DNA of 64,000 nucleotides. Origin: Acidimicrobiales bacterium (lineage in GTDB: Bacteria; Actinomycetota; Acidimicrobiia; Acidimicrobiales; Aldehydirespiratoraceae). Below are positions 8,012-16,323 of the stretch, one piece after another. Position numbers and translations under genes: made by a program. The notes beneath the pieces were generated by a model. The model ran no database searches and was not told the origin of the DNA. It was given only the letters and a program-made list of their open reading frames with translations. The stretch is from the NCBI GenBank assembly GCA_041394245.1, contig JAWKIR010000002.1, forward strand, positions 2,294,001-2,358,000, read 5' to 3'. Within the stretch, counting starts at the first letter, position 1; each line of letters begins with the position of its first letter.

Positions 8012-9010
8012 ATGGACTTCGGCGTCGTTCTGCAGACCGACCCGCCCGCCTGGCGGGTCGTCGACCTCGCCCAGAAAGCCGAAACGCTCGGCTTCAGCCA
8101 CGGCTGGACCTTCGACAGTCATGTGCTGTGGCAGGAGCCCTACGTGATCTACAGCCAGATGCTGTCGGCCACGAACCGCATGATCGTCGGCCCCATGGTG
8201 ACCAACCCGGGCACCCGCAACTGGACCGTCACCGCCTCGCACTTCGCGACACTCAACGACATGTTCGGCAATCGCACGGTCTGCGGCATCGGCCGCGGCG
8301 ACTCGGCCATGCGGGTGCTCGGCCACACCCCCACCAAGCTGACGACCCTCAGCGAATCGATGCACGTGATCAAGGAGCTGGCGGAGGGGCGCGAGGTCAC
8401 CTACAACGGCACCCAGCAGCACTTCCCGTGGGCGAAGGAGTCGAAACTCGACATCCTGATGGCGGGCTACGGGCCCAAGGCGCTCGACCTGTGCGGCCGC
8501 GAGACCGACGGCTTCATCCTCCAGCTCGCCGACCTCGATCTCGCCGAATGGATGATCACCGCCGTGCGCGCCGCGGCTGCCGACGCCGGGCGCGACCCCG
8601 ACGACCTCTACATGTGCGTGGCCGCACCGGCCTATGTCGGCACCAACCTCGCCCACCAGCGCGACCAGTGCCGCTGGTTCGGAGGCATGGTGGGCAACCA
8701 CGTGGCCGACATCGTCGAGCGCTACGGCGACTCCGGCGCGGTGCCCACCGCGCTCACCGACTACATCAAGGGCCGCGAGGGCTACGACTACGCCGGCCAC
8801 GGCAAGGCGGGCCACGACCACACCGACTTCGTGCCCGACGACATCGTCGACCGGTTCTGCATCCTCGGCGACGAAGACGCTCACATCGAGAAGCTGCGGG
8901 CACTCGAGGCCCTGGGCGTCGACCAGTTCGCGATCTATCTCATGCACGACCAGAAGGACGAGACCCTCAACGCCTACGGCCAGCGCATCATCCCGGCCCT
9001 GGCCCGCTGA
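8012..9010 (+). CDS. LLM-class F420-dependent oxidoreductase of the hydantoinase operon
   Basis: The 332-residue product is a luciferase-like TIM barrel (start MDFGVVLQTDPPAWRVVDLA, later GIGRGDSAMRVLGHTP and LDILMAGYGPKALDL). The GRGDSAMR loop is typical of F420-binding members. I recall a described subfamily (TIGR03842-like) that co-occurs with hydantoinase genes, and the context here agrees, but I could not verify the match. The ATG at 8012 is chosen over upstream in-frame starts, which would overlap mmsA. It is the last gene of the operon beginning at 4223. A reductive or oxidative step on a pyrimidine or hydantoin ring is an inference. Confidence 0.85.
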   Translation: MDFGVVLQTDPPAWRVVDLAQKAETLGFSHGWTFDSHVLWQEPYVIYSQMLSATNRMIVGPMVTNPGTRNWTVTASHFATLNDMFGNRTVCGIGRGDSAMRVLGHTPTKLTTLSESMHVIKELAEGREVTYNGTQQHFPWAKESKLDILMAGYGPKALDLCGRETDGFILQLADLDLAEWMITAVRAAAADAGRDPDDLYMCVAAPAYVGTNLAHQRDQCRWFGGMVGNHVADIVERYGDSGAVPTALTDYIKGREGYDYAGHGKAGHDHTDFVPDDIVDRFCILGDEDAHIEKLRALEALGVDQFAIYLMHDQKDETLNAYGQRIIPALAR

Positions 9011-9065
9011 CGGGCAGGGCGTTCGTCACGCCGGGTGGCACCGGCAGGCGTGCGTGCCCCGTCAG
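9007..9065. terminator. Possible bidirectional hairpin between converging genes
   Basis: CTGACGGG (9007-9014) pairs with CCCGTCAG (9058-9065), enclosing a second stem CACGCC (9027-9032)/GGCGTG (9047-9052). It lies between the converging stops at 9010 and 9075. There is no U-run, so it is not a classical intrinsic terminator. Confidence 0.35.
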
Positions 9066-9074
9066 TGCGTCGCG

Positions 9075-9641
9075 TCAGCCGGCCCCCTCGAGAACCAGGA
9101 GCATCTGGTCGACGTGGACCGCGACGTCGAAGTCTCCGAGATCGTCGTCCGGAGCGAGCGCCCGCATGACGAGCGGAGCCTCGAAGATCAGGAAGGCATC
9201 GTGGTAGCTGAAGTGTGGTGCAATCTCGCCGCGGGCCCTCGCGCGATCGAAGATCGCCCGGGTCGGACCGGCGCGAACGTCCATCATCGACCGCTGCAGT
9301 TCATGGAGCTTCGGTTCGCGATGGGCTGCAGCCAGGATCTCCAGGAACAGGGCCCGAATCCGTCGATCGGCGAAGATGGGCAGAAGACCCGCGAGGAACT
9401 CCCGGAGATCGCCTCGCAGTGACCCCGTGTCGGGCGTGTTCGGTACCGGGGTGAGCCGATCGAGGGCCGCAACCAGCAGCTCCTCCTTCGTCGGGAAGTG
9501 GCGATAGATCGTGGTCCGGGCGAGCCCCGAACGACGAGACACCTCGTCGACGGTGAACCGGTGCACGCCCACATCCAGAGCGACCTCCACCGACGCGTCG
9601 AGCATCTTGACGCGGGCTTCCTGACTCAGCGGTCGAGCCAT
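9075..9641 (-). CDS. TetR/AcrR-family transcriptional regulator
   Basis: The 188-residue product has an N-terminal TetR helix-turn-helix at about 25-50 (FTVDEVSRRSGLARTTIYRH, then FPTKEELL) and a variable C-terminal ligand or dimer domain. I chose the ATG at 9641 (MARPLSQEARVKML); an in-frame start 39 bp upstream would add a basic tail with no family support. It is divergent from the small membrane protein at 9693, with only 51 bp between them and an imperfect dyad at 9672-9691. That is the usual arrangement for a TetR repressor controlling itself and its divergent neighbour. The ligand is unknown. Confidence 0.88.
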   Translation of the reverse strand: MARPLSQEARVKMLDASVEVALDVGVHRFTVDEVSRRSGLARTTIYRHFPTKEELLVAALDRLTPVPNTPDTGSLRGDLREFLAGLLPIFADRRIRALFLEILAAAHREPKLHELQRSMMDVRAGPTRAIFDRARARGEIAPHFSYHDAFLIFEAPLVMRALAPDDDLGDFDVAVHVDQMLLVLEGAG

Positions 9642-9671
9642 GCGACCCGGCCGGCGGTTGCCGTTCCCATT

Positions 9672-9691
9672 ACGCAGCAATACTGTAGCGT
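9672..9691. promoter_or_regulatory. Candidate TetR operator overlapping the -10 of the 9693 gene
   Basis: ACGC...GCGT flanks an imperfect 20-bp dyad with 14 of 20 self-complementary positions. It covers a TACTGT box (9681-9686) that ends 6 nt before the ATG at 9693, so a bound repressor would block that promoter. Confidence 0.4.
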
Positions 9692-9692
9692 T

Positions 9693-10097
9693 ATGCTGAA
9701 CTCCCCCGTCGACATCCGCCTCCGAATCTCGGCTCTCTGGATCGCCATGTTGTTCATCTTCGCCTATGTCGATCTGTTCTCGCTGTACCGCCCGGATGTC
9801 CGCGCCGATCTCGCGAACAACCGTCTCGCCGGCTTCGAGATCGGCCAGCCGTTCCTGCTCGCAGTGACCGTGTTCGTGATCATCCCGAGCCTCATGGTGT
9901 ACCTCAGCCTGGTCGTGGGCCGGGAGTTGAATCGCATCGCGAACATGGTCGTGGCCGGCACCTACGCGCTGGCAACGATCGGCAGCGCGATCGGCGAATG
10001 GAACTACTACGTCGCAGGCAGCGCGGTCGAGGCAGTGCTACTCGCCCTCGTCGTTCGCCATGCGTGGTCCTGGCCGGAACCACTCGCGGCCGAGTAG
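9693..10097 (+). CDS. Small four-helix membrane protein (DUF6326-like)
   Basis: This 134-residue protein shows four hydrophobic segments: ISALWIAMLFIFAYVDL, PFLLAVTVFVIIPSLMVYL, IANMVVAGTYALATIGSAI and AVEAVLLALVVRHAW. The loop RPDVRADLANNRLAGFEIGQ between helices 1 and 2 resembles small integral membrane proteins annotated as DUF6326. I am moderately sure of that family, whose function is unknown. The TACTGT box 6 nt upstream suggests a leaderless transcript. The divergent TetR gene and shared operator suggest it is the regulator's main target. Confidence 0.8.
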   Translation: MLNSPVDIRLRISALWIAMLFIFAYVDLFSLYRPDVRADLANNRLAGFEIGQPFLLAVTVFVIIPSLMVYLSLVVGRELNRIANMVVAGTYALATIGSAIGEWNYYVAGSAVEAVLLALVVRHAWSWPEPLAAE

Positions 10098-10099
10098 CG

Positions 10100-10885
10100 C
10101 TAGTGGCCGGTGCTCTGGCGGCGCCAGGGCATGGCGACCCACTCGAGCGCGGCCACGGCCACGAACATCGCGATGCCGACCGCGCTCGCGCCCAGCACCG
10201 CGGCCCACGCGGTGTCGTAGCGCGACAGGCCGGCGCTCTGGGTGATCAGCTGACCGAGCGACCCCTGGGTACCGCCGAAGTATTCGGCCACGATCGCGGA
10301 GATGATGGCCAACGAACTGGCCAGGCGCAGCGCCGACATCAAGAACGGCAGGGCGTTGGGAATGCGCACCCGCCGGATGACCGACCACTGCGATGCCGCC
10401 TGGCTGCGCATCAGTTCGACATGGACGGCATCGACCTGGGTGAGCCCCTTGGTGACGTTGAAGAACACGGGGAAGAAGACGACCACGATCACGACGAGGC
10501 GCCGCGAGAACGGGTCAGTGGACCCGAACCAGATGTTGAACACCGGCGCCAAGGACACGATCGGCACCGCGACCATGCCCGACGCGATCGGAGTGACGAT
10601 GTCGCTGAACCAGCCCCACCGCGAAGCGATCAACGACGCGAACACCGCGAGGACCGACCCGACGACGAGGCCGTAGACGGCATTGCCGCCCGTCACCTCG
10701 ACACCGTTCCAGATGCGGCCCCAGTTGTCGCCCACTGCGGTGTAGATCGACGACGGGCTCGGCAGGAGGAACTGCTTGATGTCGAACGCCCGCACGAGCC
10801 ATTCCCACACCCCGAGGAACACGGCGCCGAACGCCAGGGGCACCAGGATGGTCGCGGCCCGGTCCGAGAATCGACTGCCGGTCAC
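10100..10885 (-). CDS. ABC transporter permease (SsuC/ThiX type), second subunit
   Basis: A 261-residue inner-membrane permease of the BinPDT type used for nitrate, sulfonate, taurine and thiamine-pyrimidine importers. The cytoplasmic EAA-like loop is SQWSVIRRVRIPNALPFLMS. Several transmembrane helices are clear, e.g. ILVPLAFGAVFLGVWEW near the N-terminus. The GTG at 10885 shares GTGA with the stop of the first permease gene. It is the last gene of the leftward operon beginning at 17690. Together with the permease at 10882-11766, the binding protein at 11836-13002 and the ATPase at 19444-20241 it makes a complete importer. Confidence 0.9.
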   Translation of the reverse strand: MTGSRFSDRAATILVPLAFGAVFLGVWEWLVRAFDIKQFLLPSPSSIYTAVGDNWGRIWNGVEVTGGNAVYGLVVGSVLAVFASLIASRWGWFSDIVTPIASGMVAVPIVSLAPVFNIWFGSTDPFSRRLVVIVVVFFPVFFNVTKGLTQVDAVHVELMRSQAASQWSVIRRVRIPNALPFLMSALRLASSLAIISAIVAEYFGGTQGSLGQLITQSAGLSRYDTAWAAVLGASAVGIAMFVAVAALEWVAMPWRRQSTGH

Positions 10886-11766
10886 AGCGACATCTCCGAA
10901 CGATGACGGGAACCGGGCATCAGTCGCTCGAGACTGCCGACCGCCGACGTGAACAGGAGCCCGAGCAGGCCGGCGCCGATGATCGCGCAATACATCTTCG
11001 GCGGGTCGGTCTGTGCCTGCTGGGCGTAGGCCAGGATCAGGCGACCCACGCCACCGCTCAACCCGATCGAGATCTCACCGACGATCGACCCGATGATCGA
11101 CGCCGCCGCGGCGAGCTTGAGGGCGGGAACCAGGAACGGCACCGCGCCGGGCAGCCGCACCTTCAGCAGGGTCTGACGCCGCGTGGCGGCATAGGAATCC
11201 ATCAACTCGATCGAGTGATTGGGCGGCGACTGGAGGCCGCGCAGCCCGTTGACCGCCACCGGGAAGAACGTGAGATACGTGGCGATGAGCGACACGGACA
11301 TCCACGGTTGCCAGTCGACCAACTCGATGCGGTTGCCCCACGTGACGATGACGGGGGCGAGGGCCAACAGCGGAATGGTCTGCGAGACGATGATCCACGG
11401 GAGGATCCCCTTCTCGAGCAGCTTCGAACGCAGCATGACGATCGCCAACGCCATGCCGATGAGGGCACCCATCACGAATCCGGCGAGCGAGATTCGCAAG
11501 GTGTACCAGGAGCCCTGCAGCACGGCTTCGAGCACGGTCGTGCCGCTGCGCCGTTGCTGGGGCTCGAAGAAACGCGCCACGATGTCGGACAGCGCCGGCA
11601 TCGTGATCGCGTTGGTCTTGACGGGGAGGTCACCACCGATGACCGGCCATTGGTCATCGGTCGCGATCCCCATGCGGCGGTAGCCCTCGTAGAGGCCGCA
11701 AAGCCCCACGATGGCCACCGCCGCCGGGACGATCCGGAGGGCCCCGTCGATGATCCGTCGGTTCAC
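10882..11766 (-). CDS. ABC transporter permease (SsuC/ThiX type), first subunit
   Basis: The 294-residue permease has an N-terminal membrane anchor (IVPAAVAIVGLCGLYEGY), a periplasmic stretch and then the BinPDT core. The EAA loop is ATRRQTLLKVRLPGAVPFLV. It differs clearly from the second permease, so the importer is a heterodimeric-permease type. The ATG at 11766 lies 69 nt after the binding-protein stop; the downstream permease overlaps its stop by 4 bp. The solute is most likely a ureide, pyrimidine or thiamine-pyrimidine-like molecule judged from the neighbours. That is inference, since permease sequence alone does not define the ligand. Confidence 0.9.
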   Translation of the reverse strand: MNRRIIDGALRIVPAAVAIVGLCGLYEGYRRMGIATDDQWPVIGGDLPVKTNAITMPALSDIVARFFEPQQRRSGTTVLEAVLQGSWYTLRISLAGFVMGALIGMALAIVMLRSKLLEKGILPWIIVSQTIPLLALAPVIVTWGNRIELVDWQPWMSVSLIATYLTFFPVAVNGLRGLQSPPNHSIELMDSYAATRRQTLLKVRLPGAVPFLVPALKLAAAASIIGSIVGEISIGLSGGVGRLILAYAQQAQTDPPKMYCAIIGAGLLGLLFTSAVGSLERLMPGSRHRSEMSL

Positions 11767-11835
11767 GACAGCGCGTCCGCAACGGACATCGGTAGGGCCC
11801 TCTCGGTGTTCACTCGTTGTCGGTACTGACGGGGA

Positions 11836-13002
11836 TCACTCGCCGCCGGGAGTGGGCTCGACGTCGATCGGCGCGTAGTCGGCACCGGTCACATCGAGTC
11901 CCTTCTCCTCGAGCTGGGCGAGGGCTTCCTCCATCAGGTCGGAGCGAGTGGCTTCCTCATCCGGCTGGCCGGCGAGGATCTCGAACTCCACGGCGACGTC
12001 GATGGTCTGCTGGTAGAGATCGGGATCGAGGATGCCGACGCCGTCGGGGGACGGCCAGATCAGGTTGTTGACCTCGTTGATCATCCAGCGCTGGTGACCT
12101 TCACCGAGGATCGGGGCGTTGTCCAGGACGATCTGGACGCCTTCCTCGAGATTGTCGCGGCAGTAGATCCAACCCTCCATCGAGGCGGCGAGGAAATCGA
12201 CCGTCTGGGCCCGGAACTCTTCCTCCTGGAGCCGGTTCGTGTCGGCCCACAGGGCGTCCTGGAGCATGGCCACTCCGAGATCGTTGTAGTCGAGGACGTG
12301 GAGCTCCTCGGGCTGGATCAGCTCGCCCGTATCGGGGTTGACCGTCTCGAGCATCTGGGCGTATTCGTTGTAGATCGTCGCCATGGCGGCATCGATGTCA
12401 CGATTGGTGATCGCCACCATGTCGAACTGCTGCTGGACGAGCTCGACGTCGGTCTCGGGATCGAGCCCGGCCTGGCGGATCGCCGCCAGCAGCTCGAACT
12501 CGTTGCCGAAGCCCCAGTTGCCGATCTTCTTGCCTTCCCAGTCCGCAGGACTGTTCAGCCCGGAATCGGCCCAGGAGACCTGGCGGGTACCGGAGCGCTG
12601 GAAGACCTGGGCGATCTGGGTGAGGTCGGCACCGGCTTCGCGGGAGGCGAGGCCGCGCACCGTGAACGACACGGCGTAGTCGGCGTCGCCGTTCGCGACG
12701 ACCGTCTGCGGGACGATGTCGACGCCGCCCTCGATGATGGTGAGATCGAGGCCTCGCTCGGCGTAGTAACCCTGCTCGATACCGGCGTAGTAGCCGCAGA
12801 ACTGGCCCTGCGTGAACCACTGCAGCTGGAGCGAGATCGGGGTGAGCTCGTCGCTCGACGGTGTGTCGCCGCTGTCAGCGCTGTCGCCGCTGTCACCGGC
12901 GCCCTCGTCGCCAGAATCGTCGCCACAGGCGACGGCGAACAGCGCGAAGCTGAGCAACAGCGCCAGTACCAGGCGCCAGCGTGATGTACGTGTGTCTCTC
13001 AT
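11836..13002 (-). CDS. ABC transporter substrate-binding lipoprotein, NMT1/THI5-like
   Basis: The 388-residue protein begins with a lipoprotein signal (ALLLSFALFAVACGDDS, lipidated Cys26) and an acidic Asp/Gly/Ser linker. A THI5/NMT1-like binding domain follows from about residue 52 (ISLQLQWFTQGQFCGYYAGI, VVANGDADYAVSFT, KKIGNWGFGNEFEL). This family binds thiamine pyrimidines, riboflavin-type and other heteroaromatic compounds. GAGGGA stands 4 nt before the ATG at 13002. It follows a nitrilase-type gene by 25 nt and precedes the permeases. A pyrimidine or cyclic ureide is the natural ligand guess, given two hydantoinases and a TenA protein nearby. Confidence 0.9.
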   Translation of the reverse strand: MRDTRTSRWRLVLALLLSFALFAVACGDDSGDEGAGDSGDSADSGDTPSSDELTPISLQLQWFTQGQFCGYYAGIEQGYYAERGLDLTIIEGGVDIVPQTVVANGDADYAVSFTVRGLASREAGADLTQIAQVFQRSGTRQVSWADSGLNSPADWEGKKIGNWGFGNEFELLAAIRQAGLDPETDVELVQQQFDMVAITNRDIDAAMATIYNEYAQMLETVNPDTGELIQPEELHVLDYNDLGVAMLQDALWADTNRLQEEEFRAQTVDFLAASMEGWIYCRDNLEEGVQIVLDNAPILGEGHQRWMINEVNNLIWPSPDGVGILDPDLYQQTIDVAVEFEILAGQPDEEATRSDLMEEALAQLEEKGLDVTGADYAPIDVEPTPGGE

Positions 13003-13027
13003 ATTCCCTCCAGGGACTTGATGTCTC

Positions 13028-13879
13028 TCATGTCGAGGACTCCTCGACGAGATCGGTGTAGAGCCGAGGCCTTCGATCGCGAAGGAACGGAAGCCTCTGT
13101 CGACGTTCGGCAACGCTGGCGAGATCGACGTGCGCGAACACTACCTCAGCGTCCTGCGTGCCGGCCTGAGACACAATTTCGCCGTCAGGTTGATAGATCG
13201 CACTGAGTCCGTAGTAGTCCTTGCCGGTCTCGGCCGACCCCTCGAGCCCGACACGATTGGCGCACACCACGAACATGGAATTGAACACGGCGTGGGCGCG
13301 GAGCTCGAGCTGGAAGACCTCTTTCGTCGGCGCGCTCGCGCACGCGACGGGCACGCACATCACCGACGCGCCACCCAGCGCGACGAGACGCCCGAGCTCG
13401 GGGAAGTGGCGCTCGTAGCAGATGATGACACCCGCTTTGGTCGGGCCGACATCGACCACCGGCGGCGGCAACTCACCCGGCCGGAAGTAGTACTTCTCGG
13501 GGAAGCCGTTGGAGAACGGCAGATGCGACTTGCGGTAATGCACCGCCGGCTCACCGTTCACGAACACACTGGCGGTGTTGTGATACACGCCGGGGGTCGC
13601 GCTGGCCTCGAAGATCGACGAGACGATGGCGATCCCGTGCGCCGCCGACCGGTCCGCGACCATCGCGTTGGTGGCACCATCGAGTTCCTCGGCCCAATCG
13701 AAGTAGGTCGGGTCGATCTCCGCCGCCACGAAGGGCGCCGAGAAGATCTCGGGGAGGACGACGATCTCGGCACCGAGCGCCGCGGCTTCGTCGATGAGCT
13801 CGCCGGCCTCGCGCAGATTCTGCGCCCGGTCGGCGGTCGGCCGAAGCTGGATTGCGGCGACACCACAGGGAGATTCCAC
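13028..13879 (-). CDS. Nitrilase-superfamily amidohydrolase, probable N-carbamoyl amino acid hydrolase
   Basis: The 283-residue product carries the full nitrilase triad: Glu44 (VVLPEIFSAP), Lys117 (YRKSHLP) and Cys154 (IICYERHFPE). The segment FPEKYYFRPGE and the end DRRPRLY resemble beta-ureidopropionase and N-carbamoylputrescine amidase rather than true nitrilases. It lies 6 nt after the LLM gene and 25 nt before the binding protein, within the operon containing hydantoinase 2. It should therefore decarbamoylate that hydantoinase's product. It is clearly diverged from the paralogues at 4223 and 18577, so separate substrates are likely. The start is a GTG at 13879. Confidence 0.87.
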   Translation of the reverse strand: MESPCGVAAIQLRPTADRAQNLREAGELIDEAAALGAEIVVLPEIFSAPFVAAEIDPTYFDWAEELDGATNAMVADRSAAHGIAIVSSIFEASATPGVYHNTASVFVNGEPAVHYRKSHLPFSNGFPEKYYFRPGELPPPVVDVGPTKAGVIICYERHFPELGRLVALGGASVMCVPVACASAPTKEVFQLELRAHAVFNSMFVVCANRVGLEGSAETGKDYYGLSAIYQPDGEIVSQAGTQDAEVVFAHVDLASVAERRQRLPFLRDRRPRLYTDLVEESST

Positions 13880-13885
13880 TCGTGC

Positions 13886-14899
13886 TCAGCCTTTCCCGGC
13901 CGCGGCGGCCAACGCGAGGAGGGTCTGTTCCTTGTCACCATGGGTGGAGATCAGCGGCAGCTCGACCCCGGCATCGTGGAACTCGAGAAGCTTCTCGTAG
14001 GCCTGGCCGGCGCGACCGCACGCCGTCACCTCGTGCACGAGCGAGGTCGGCACGAGGCGCATCGCCCGCCGCACGTCGTCGGGGGTCGCGGGCCAGCCGG
14101 CGACCTCCTTGATGCGCTCGACGAGCTCCGGTTCGACCCCACAGTGCTCGGCGATGTGCGGCTGCTGCATCAGATACTGGGTGAGGAATGCGCGACAGGC
14201 GTCGACCGCCTCGTCGGGATCGTCGTCGTCGACGCTGCACGCGATGATCTGGGTGACGTGGATCCGGTCACGGCCATCGGAGCGCTTCGCGATCCCCTTG
14301 TCGATCGCGGCGAGCGCACCTTCGAGATACGACACCGGCAGCAGGAAGTCGAGGTTCACCCCGTCGGCGATCTCGCCGGCGAGTTGCAGCATCTGGGGCC
14401 CGACCGAGCCGAAGTAGATCGGCACGTCGATCGGCTTGTTCTCGTGGTACATGCTGTCGAACCGGACACCGTCCATGTGCACGAAATCGCCCGAGAAGCT
14501 GACCAGCTCGTTGCGGAAGAAGGCCTGGAGTACGCCGACATACTCCCGCATCGCGGTGACCGGACGTTCGACCGGTGTGCCGACCTTCGAAGCGATCGGC
14601 TCCCACCACGCACCGATGCCGAGAATCGCCCGACCGGGGGCGATCTCGTCGATCGTCTTGAACGTCACGGCCATCAGCGCGGCGTTGCGGCTCTTGTTGT
14701 TGACGACGCCGGTGGCCACGCCGACCCGTTGCGTGCGTGACGCGATGACCGCCGCCGGCACGATGCCGTCTCGAGCCAGCCGTCCCTCGGCAACCCAGAC
14801 CGATTCGAATCCGTGGGTGTCGGCGAATTCGGCCTGCCACCAGGTCTGGTCGAGCGTGAGCCGCTCACCGAGGTGCACGCCGAGCGGTATCGCGGTCAT
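13886..14899 (-). CDS. LLM-class flavin/F420-dependent oxidoreductase
   Basis: A 337-residue luciferase-like TIM-barrel enzyme (MTAIPLGVHLGERLTLDQTW, VATGVVNNKSRNAALMAVTF, LGIGAWWEP, PIYFGSVGPQMLQLAG). The GIGAWWEP strand-loop is typical of F420-dependent members such as methylene-H4MPT reductase-like proteins. The ATG at 14899 shares ATGA with the end of hydantoinase 2, so the two are translationally coupled and probably act in one pathway. This mirrors the first operon, where an LLM protein also accompanies a hydantoinase. The cofactor (F420 or FMN) and direction of catalysis are not decided by sequence alone. Confidence 0.85.
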   Translation of the reverse strand: MTAIPLGVHLGERLTLDQTWWQAEFADTHGFESVWVAEGRLARDGIVPAAVIASRTQRVGVATGVVNNKSRNAALMAVTFKTIDEIAPGRAILGIGAWWEPIASKVGTPVERPVTAMREYVGVLQAFFRNELVSFSGDFVHMDGVRFDSMYHENKPIDVPIYFGSVGPQMLQLAGEIADGVNLDFLLPVSYLEGALAAIDKGIAKRSDGRDRIHVTQIIACSVDDDDPDEAVDACRAFLTQYLMQQPHIAEHCGVEPELVERIKEVAGWPATPDDVRRAMRLVPTSLVHEVTACGRAGQAYEKLLEFHDAGVELPLISTHGDKEQTLLALAAAAGKG

Positions 14900-16323
14900 C
14901 GCGCACCCGCCGTGGGCGCGATCGGCCGGGCGCGCGGCAGATAGCGACCCCGCCCACGCGCGGCTGTCACTTCGCCGTGCTCGACGACCAGCTCGCCCCG
15001 CGAGAACACGTGGGTCGGGCCTCCGACGATCTCGGTGCCCTCGTAGAGGTTGTAGTCGGTCCGCATGTGTTGGTCGGCTGCCCGAACCGTGCGCCGCAGC
15101 TCCGGGTTCCAGACCACGAGATCGGCGTCGGCCCCCGGCACGACCGTTCCCTTCTGCGGGTACAGGCCGAACAACTTGGCCGGCCGCGTCGCGACGAGAT
15201 CCACGAATCGACTGACGTCGAAGCGGCCCTGACGGACACCGGCCTGCCAGATCAACGACAACCGGTCCTCGATACCGGGGACGCCGTTCGGCACGTCGGG
15301 GAAGTAGCCGGCACCACGTCCCTTCTGCGGCGGCAGGTCGTCGGGCTGCCCCATGCAGAACGCGGCATGGTCGGTGCCGATCGTCGACAGAGTGTCGCTC
15401 ACCAGGGCGTCCCACAGGCTCTCCTGGTTGGCTCGCTCGCGGATCGGGGGCGAGCAGAGGTACTTCGCGGCCTCGTGCCCGAGCCCCTCGTAGTCCTCGT
15501 AGGCGGCCAGGAGGTACTGCGGGCAGGTCTCACCGTGCACCGGCACGGCGCGCGCCCGGGCCAGCTGGATCTCGGCGGCGGCGTAGCGGCTCGACACGTG
15601 GACGACGAAGAGCGCGCTCCCGACCGACTCGGCGATCGCGATCGCGCGATGCACGGCCTCCTGTTCGGACGTGTGCGTGTGTGCCGCGAGGTGGTGGTGT
15701 TCCTCGACCATCCCGGCTTCGACCAGCCGATCGGTGGCGTCCTGCACCAGATGACCGTTCTCGGCGTGGACCATGGGCAGCACGCCTTCCTCGGCGGCGG
15801 CGCGGAACCCGGCGATCAGGGTGGCGTCGTCGACCATCATCCCGTGGTACGCCATGAAGAACTTCCAGCTCGTCGCACCTTCGGCGGCGAGCTGGCGCAG
15901 TTCCGGGATCGAACCCGCCGTGAGCGCGTTGCTGGGAACCATCGGATGGAGCCCGAAGTCGACGACGACCTTCTCCTCGGCGACAGCCCGCCGGGCCTGG
16001 AAGGCGTCGTAGATCGATTCCTCCGGGCGGGACTTGACGAAGTCGACGATCGTCGTCGTGCCGCCGACGGCAGCAGCGATCGTGCCCGTGTGGAAGTCGT
16101 CCGAGCTCACGGTCGTGAACGAGAGCGCGGGGTTCTCGAGATGGGTGTGGGTGTCGATCCCGCCCGGCAGGACGTAGCACCCGCGCGCATCGATCTCGCG
16201 CTCGGCCGTGCCGGTCCCCGGCTCGACGAGCCCGACGATCTTCTCGCCGTCGACGACCACGTCGGCCGAGAAGACTCCGCTCGCCCAGACGACCTCGCCG
16301 CCCCGAATGATCAGTGCGGCCAT
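14896..16323 (-). CDS. hydA: Hydantoinase/dihydropyrimidinase paralogue 2
   Basis: The 475-residue cyclic amidase retains every metal ligand: His59/His61 (DTHTHLE), carboxylated Lys154 (TSWKFFMAYHG), His186 (HAENG), His242 (VVHVSS) and Asp318 (GTDHAAF). It has diverged from the 5077-6483 enzyme in the stereochemistry-gating regions, for example ENPALSFTTVSSDDFHTG in place of ELPFGGTVASDDFENG. A different ring substrate is therefore expected. Its ATG at 16323 overlaps the aminotransferase stop by one base and its stop overlaps the LLM start by 4 bp, so it is tightly embedded in the leftward operon 17690-10100. Confidence 0.92.
   Translation of the reverse strand: MAALIIRGGEVVWASGVFSADVVVDGEKIVGLVEPGTGTAEREIDARGCYVLPGGIDTHTHLENPALSFTTVSSDDFHTGTIAAAVGGTTTIVDFVKSRPEESIYDAFQARRAVAEEKVVVDFGLHPMVPSNALTAGSIPELRQLAAEGATSWKFFMAYHGMMVDDATLIAGFRAAAEEGVLPMVHAENGHLVQDATDRLVEAGMVEEHHHLAAHTHTSEQEAVHRAIAIAESVGSALFVVHVSSRYAAAEIQLARARAVPVHGETCPQYLLAAYEDYEGLGHEAAKYLCSPPIRERANQESLWDALVSDTLSTIGTDHAAFCMGQPDDLPPQKGRGAGYFPDVPNGVPGIEDRLSLIWQAGVRQGRFDVSRFVDLVATRPAKLFGLYPQKGTVVPGADADLVVWNPELRRTVRAADQHMRTDYNLYEGTEIVGGPTHVFSRGELVVEHGEVTAARGRGRYLPRARPIAPTAGAR

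Noticed and set aside
8012..9010. RutA (uracil monooxygenase) assignment for the LLM enzyme
   Set aside because: No rutB-F-like partners or flavin reductase are present, and the operon contains hydantoinase, which acts on reduced rings; the sequence looks F420-type.
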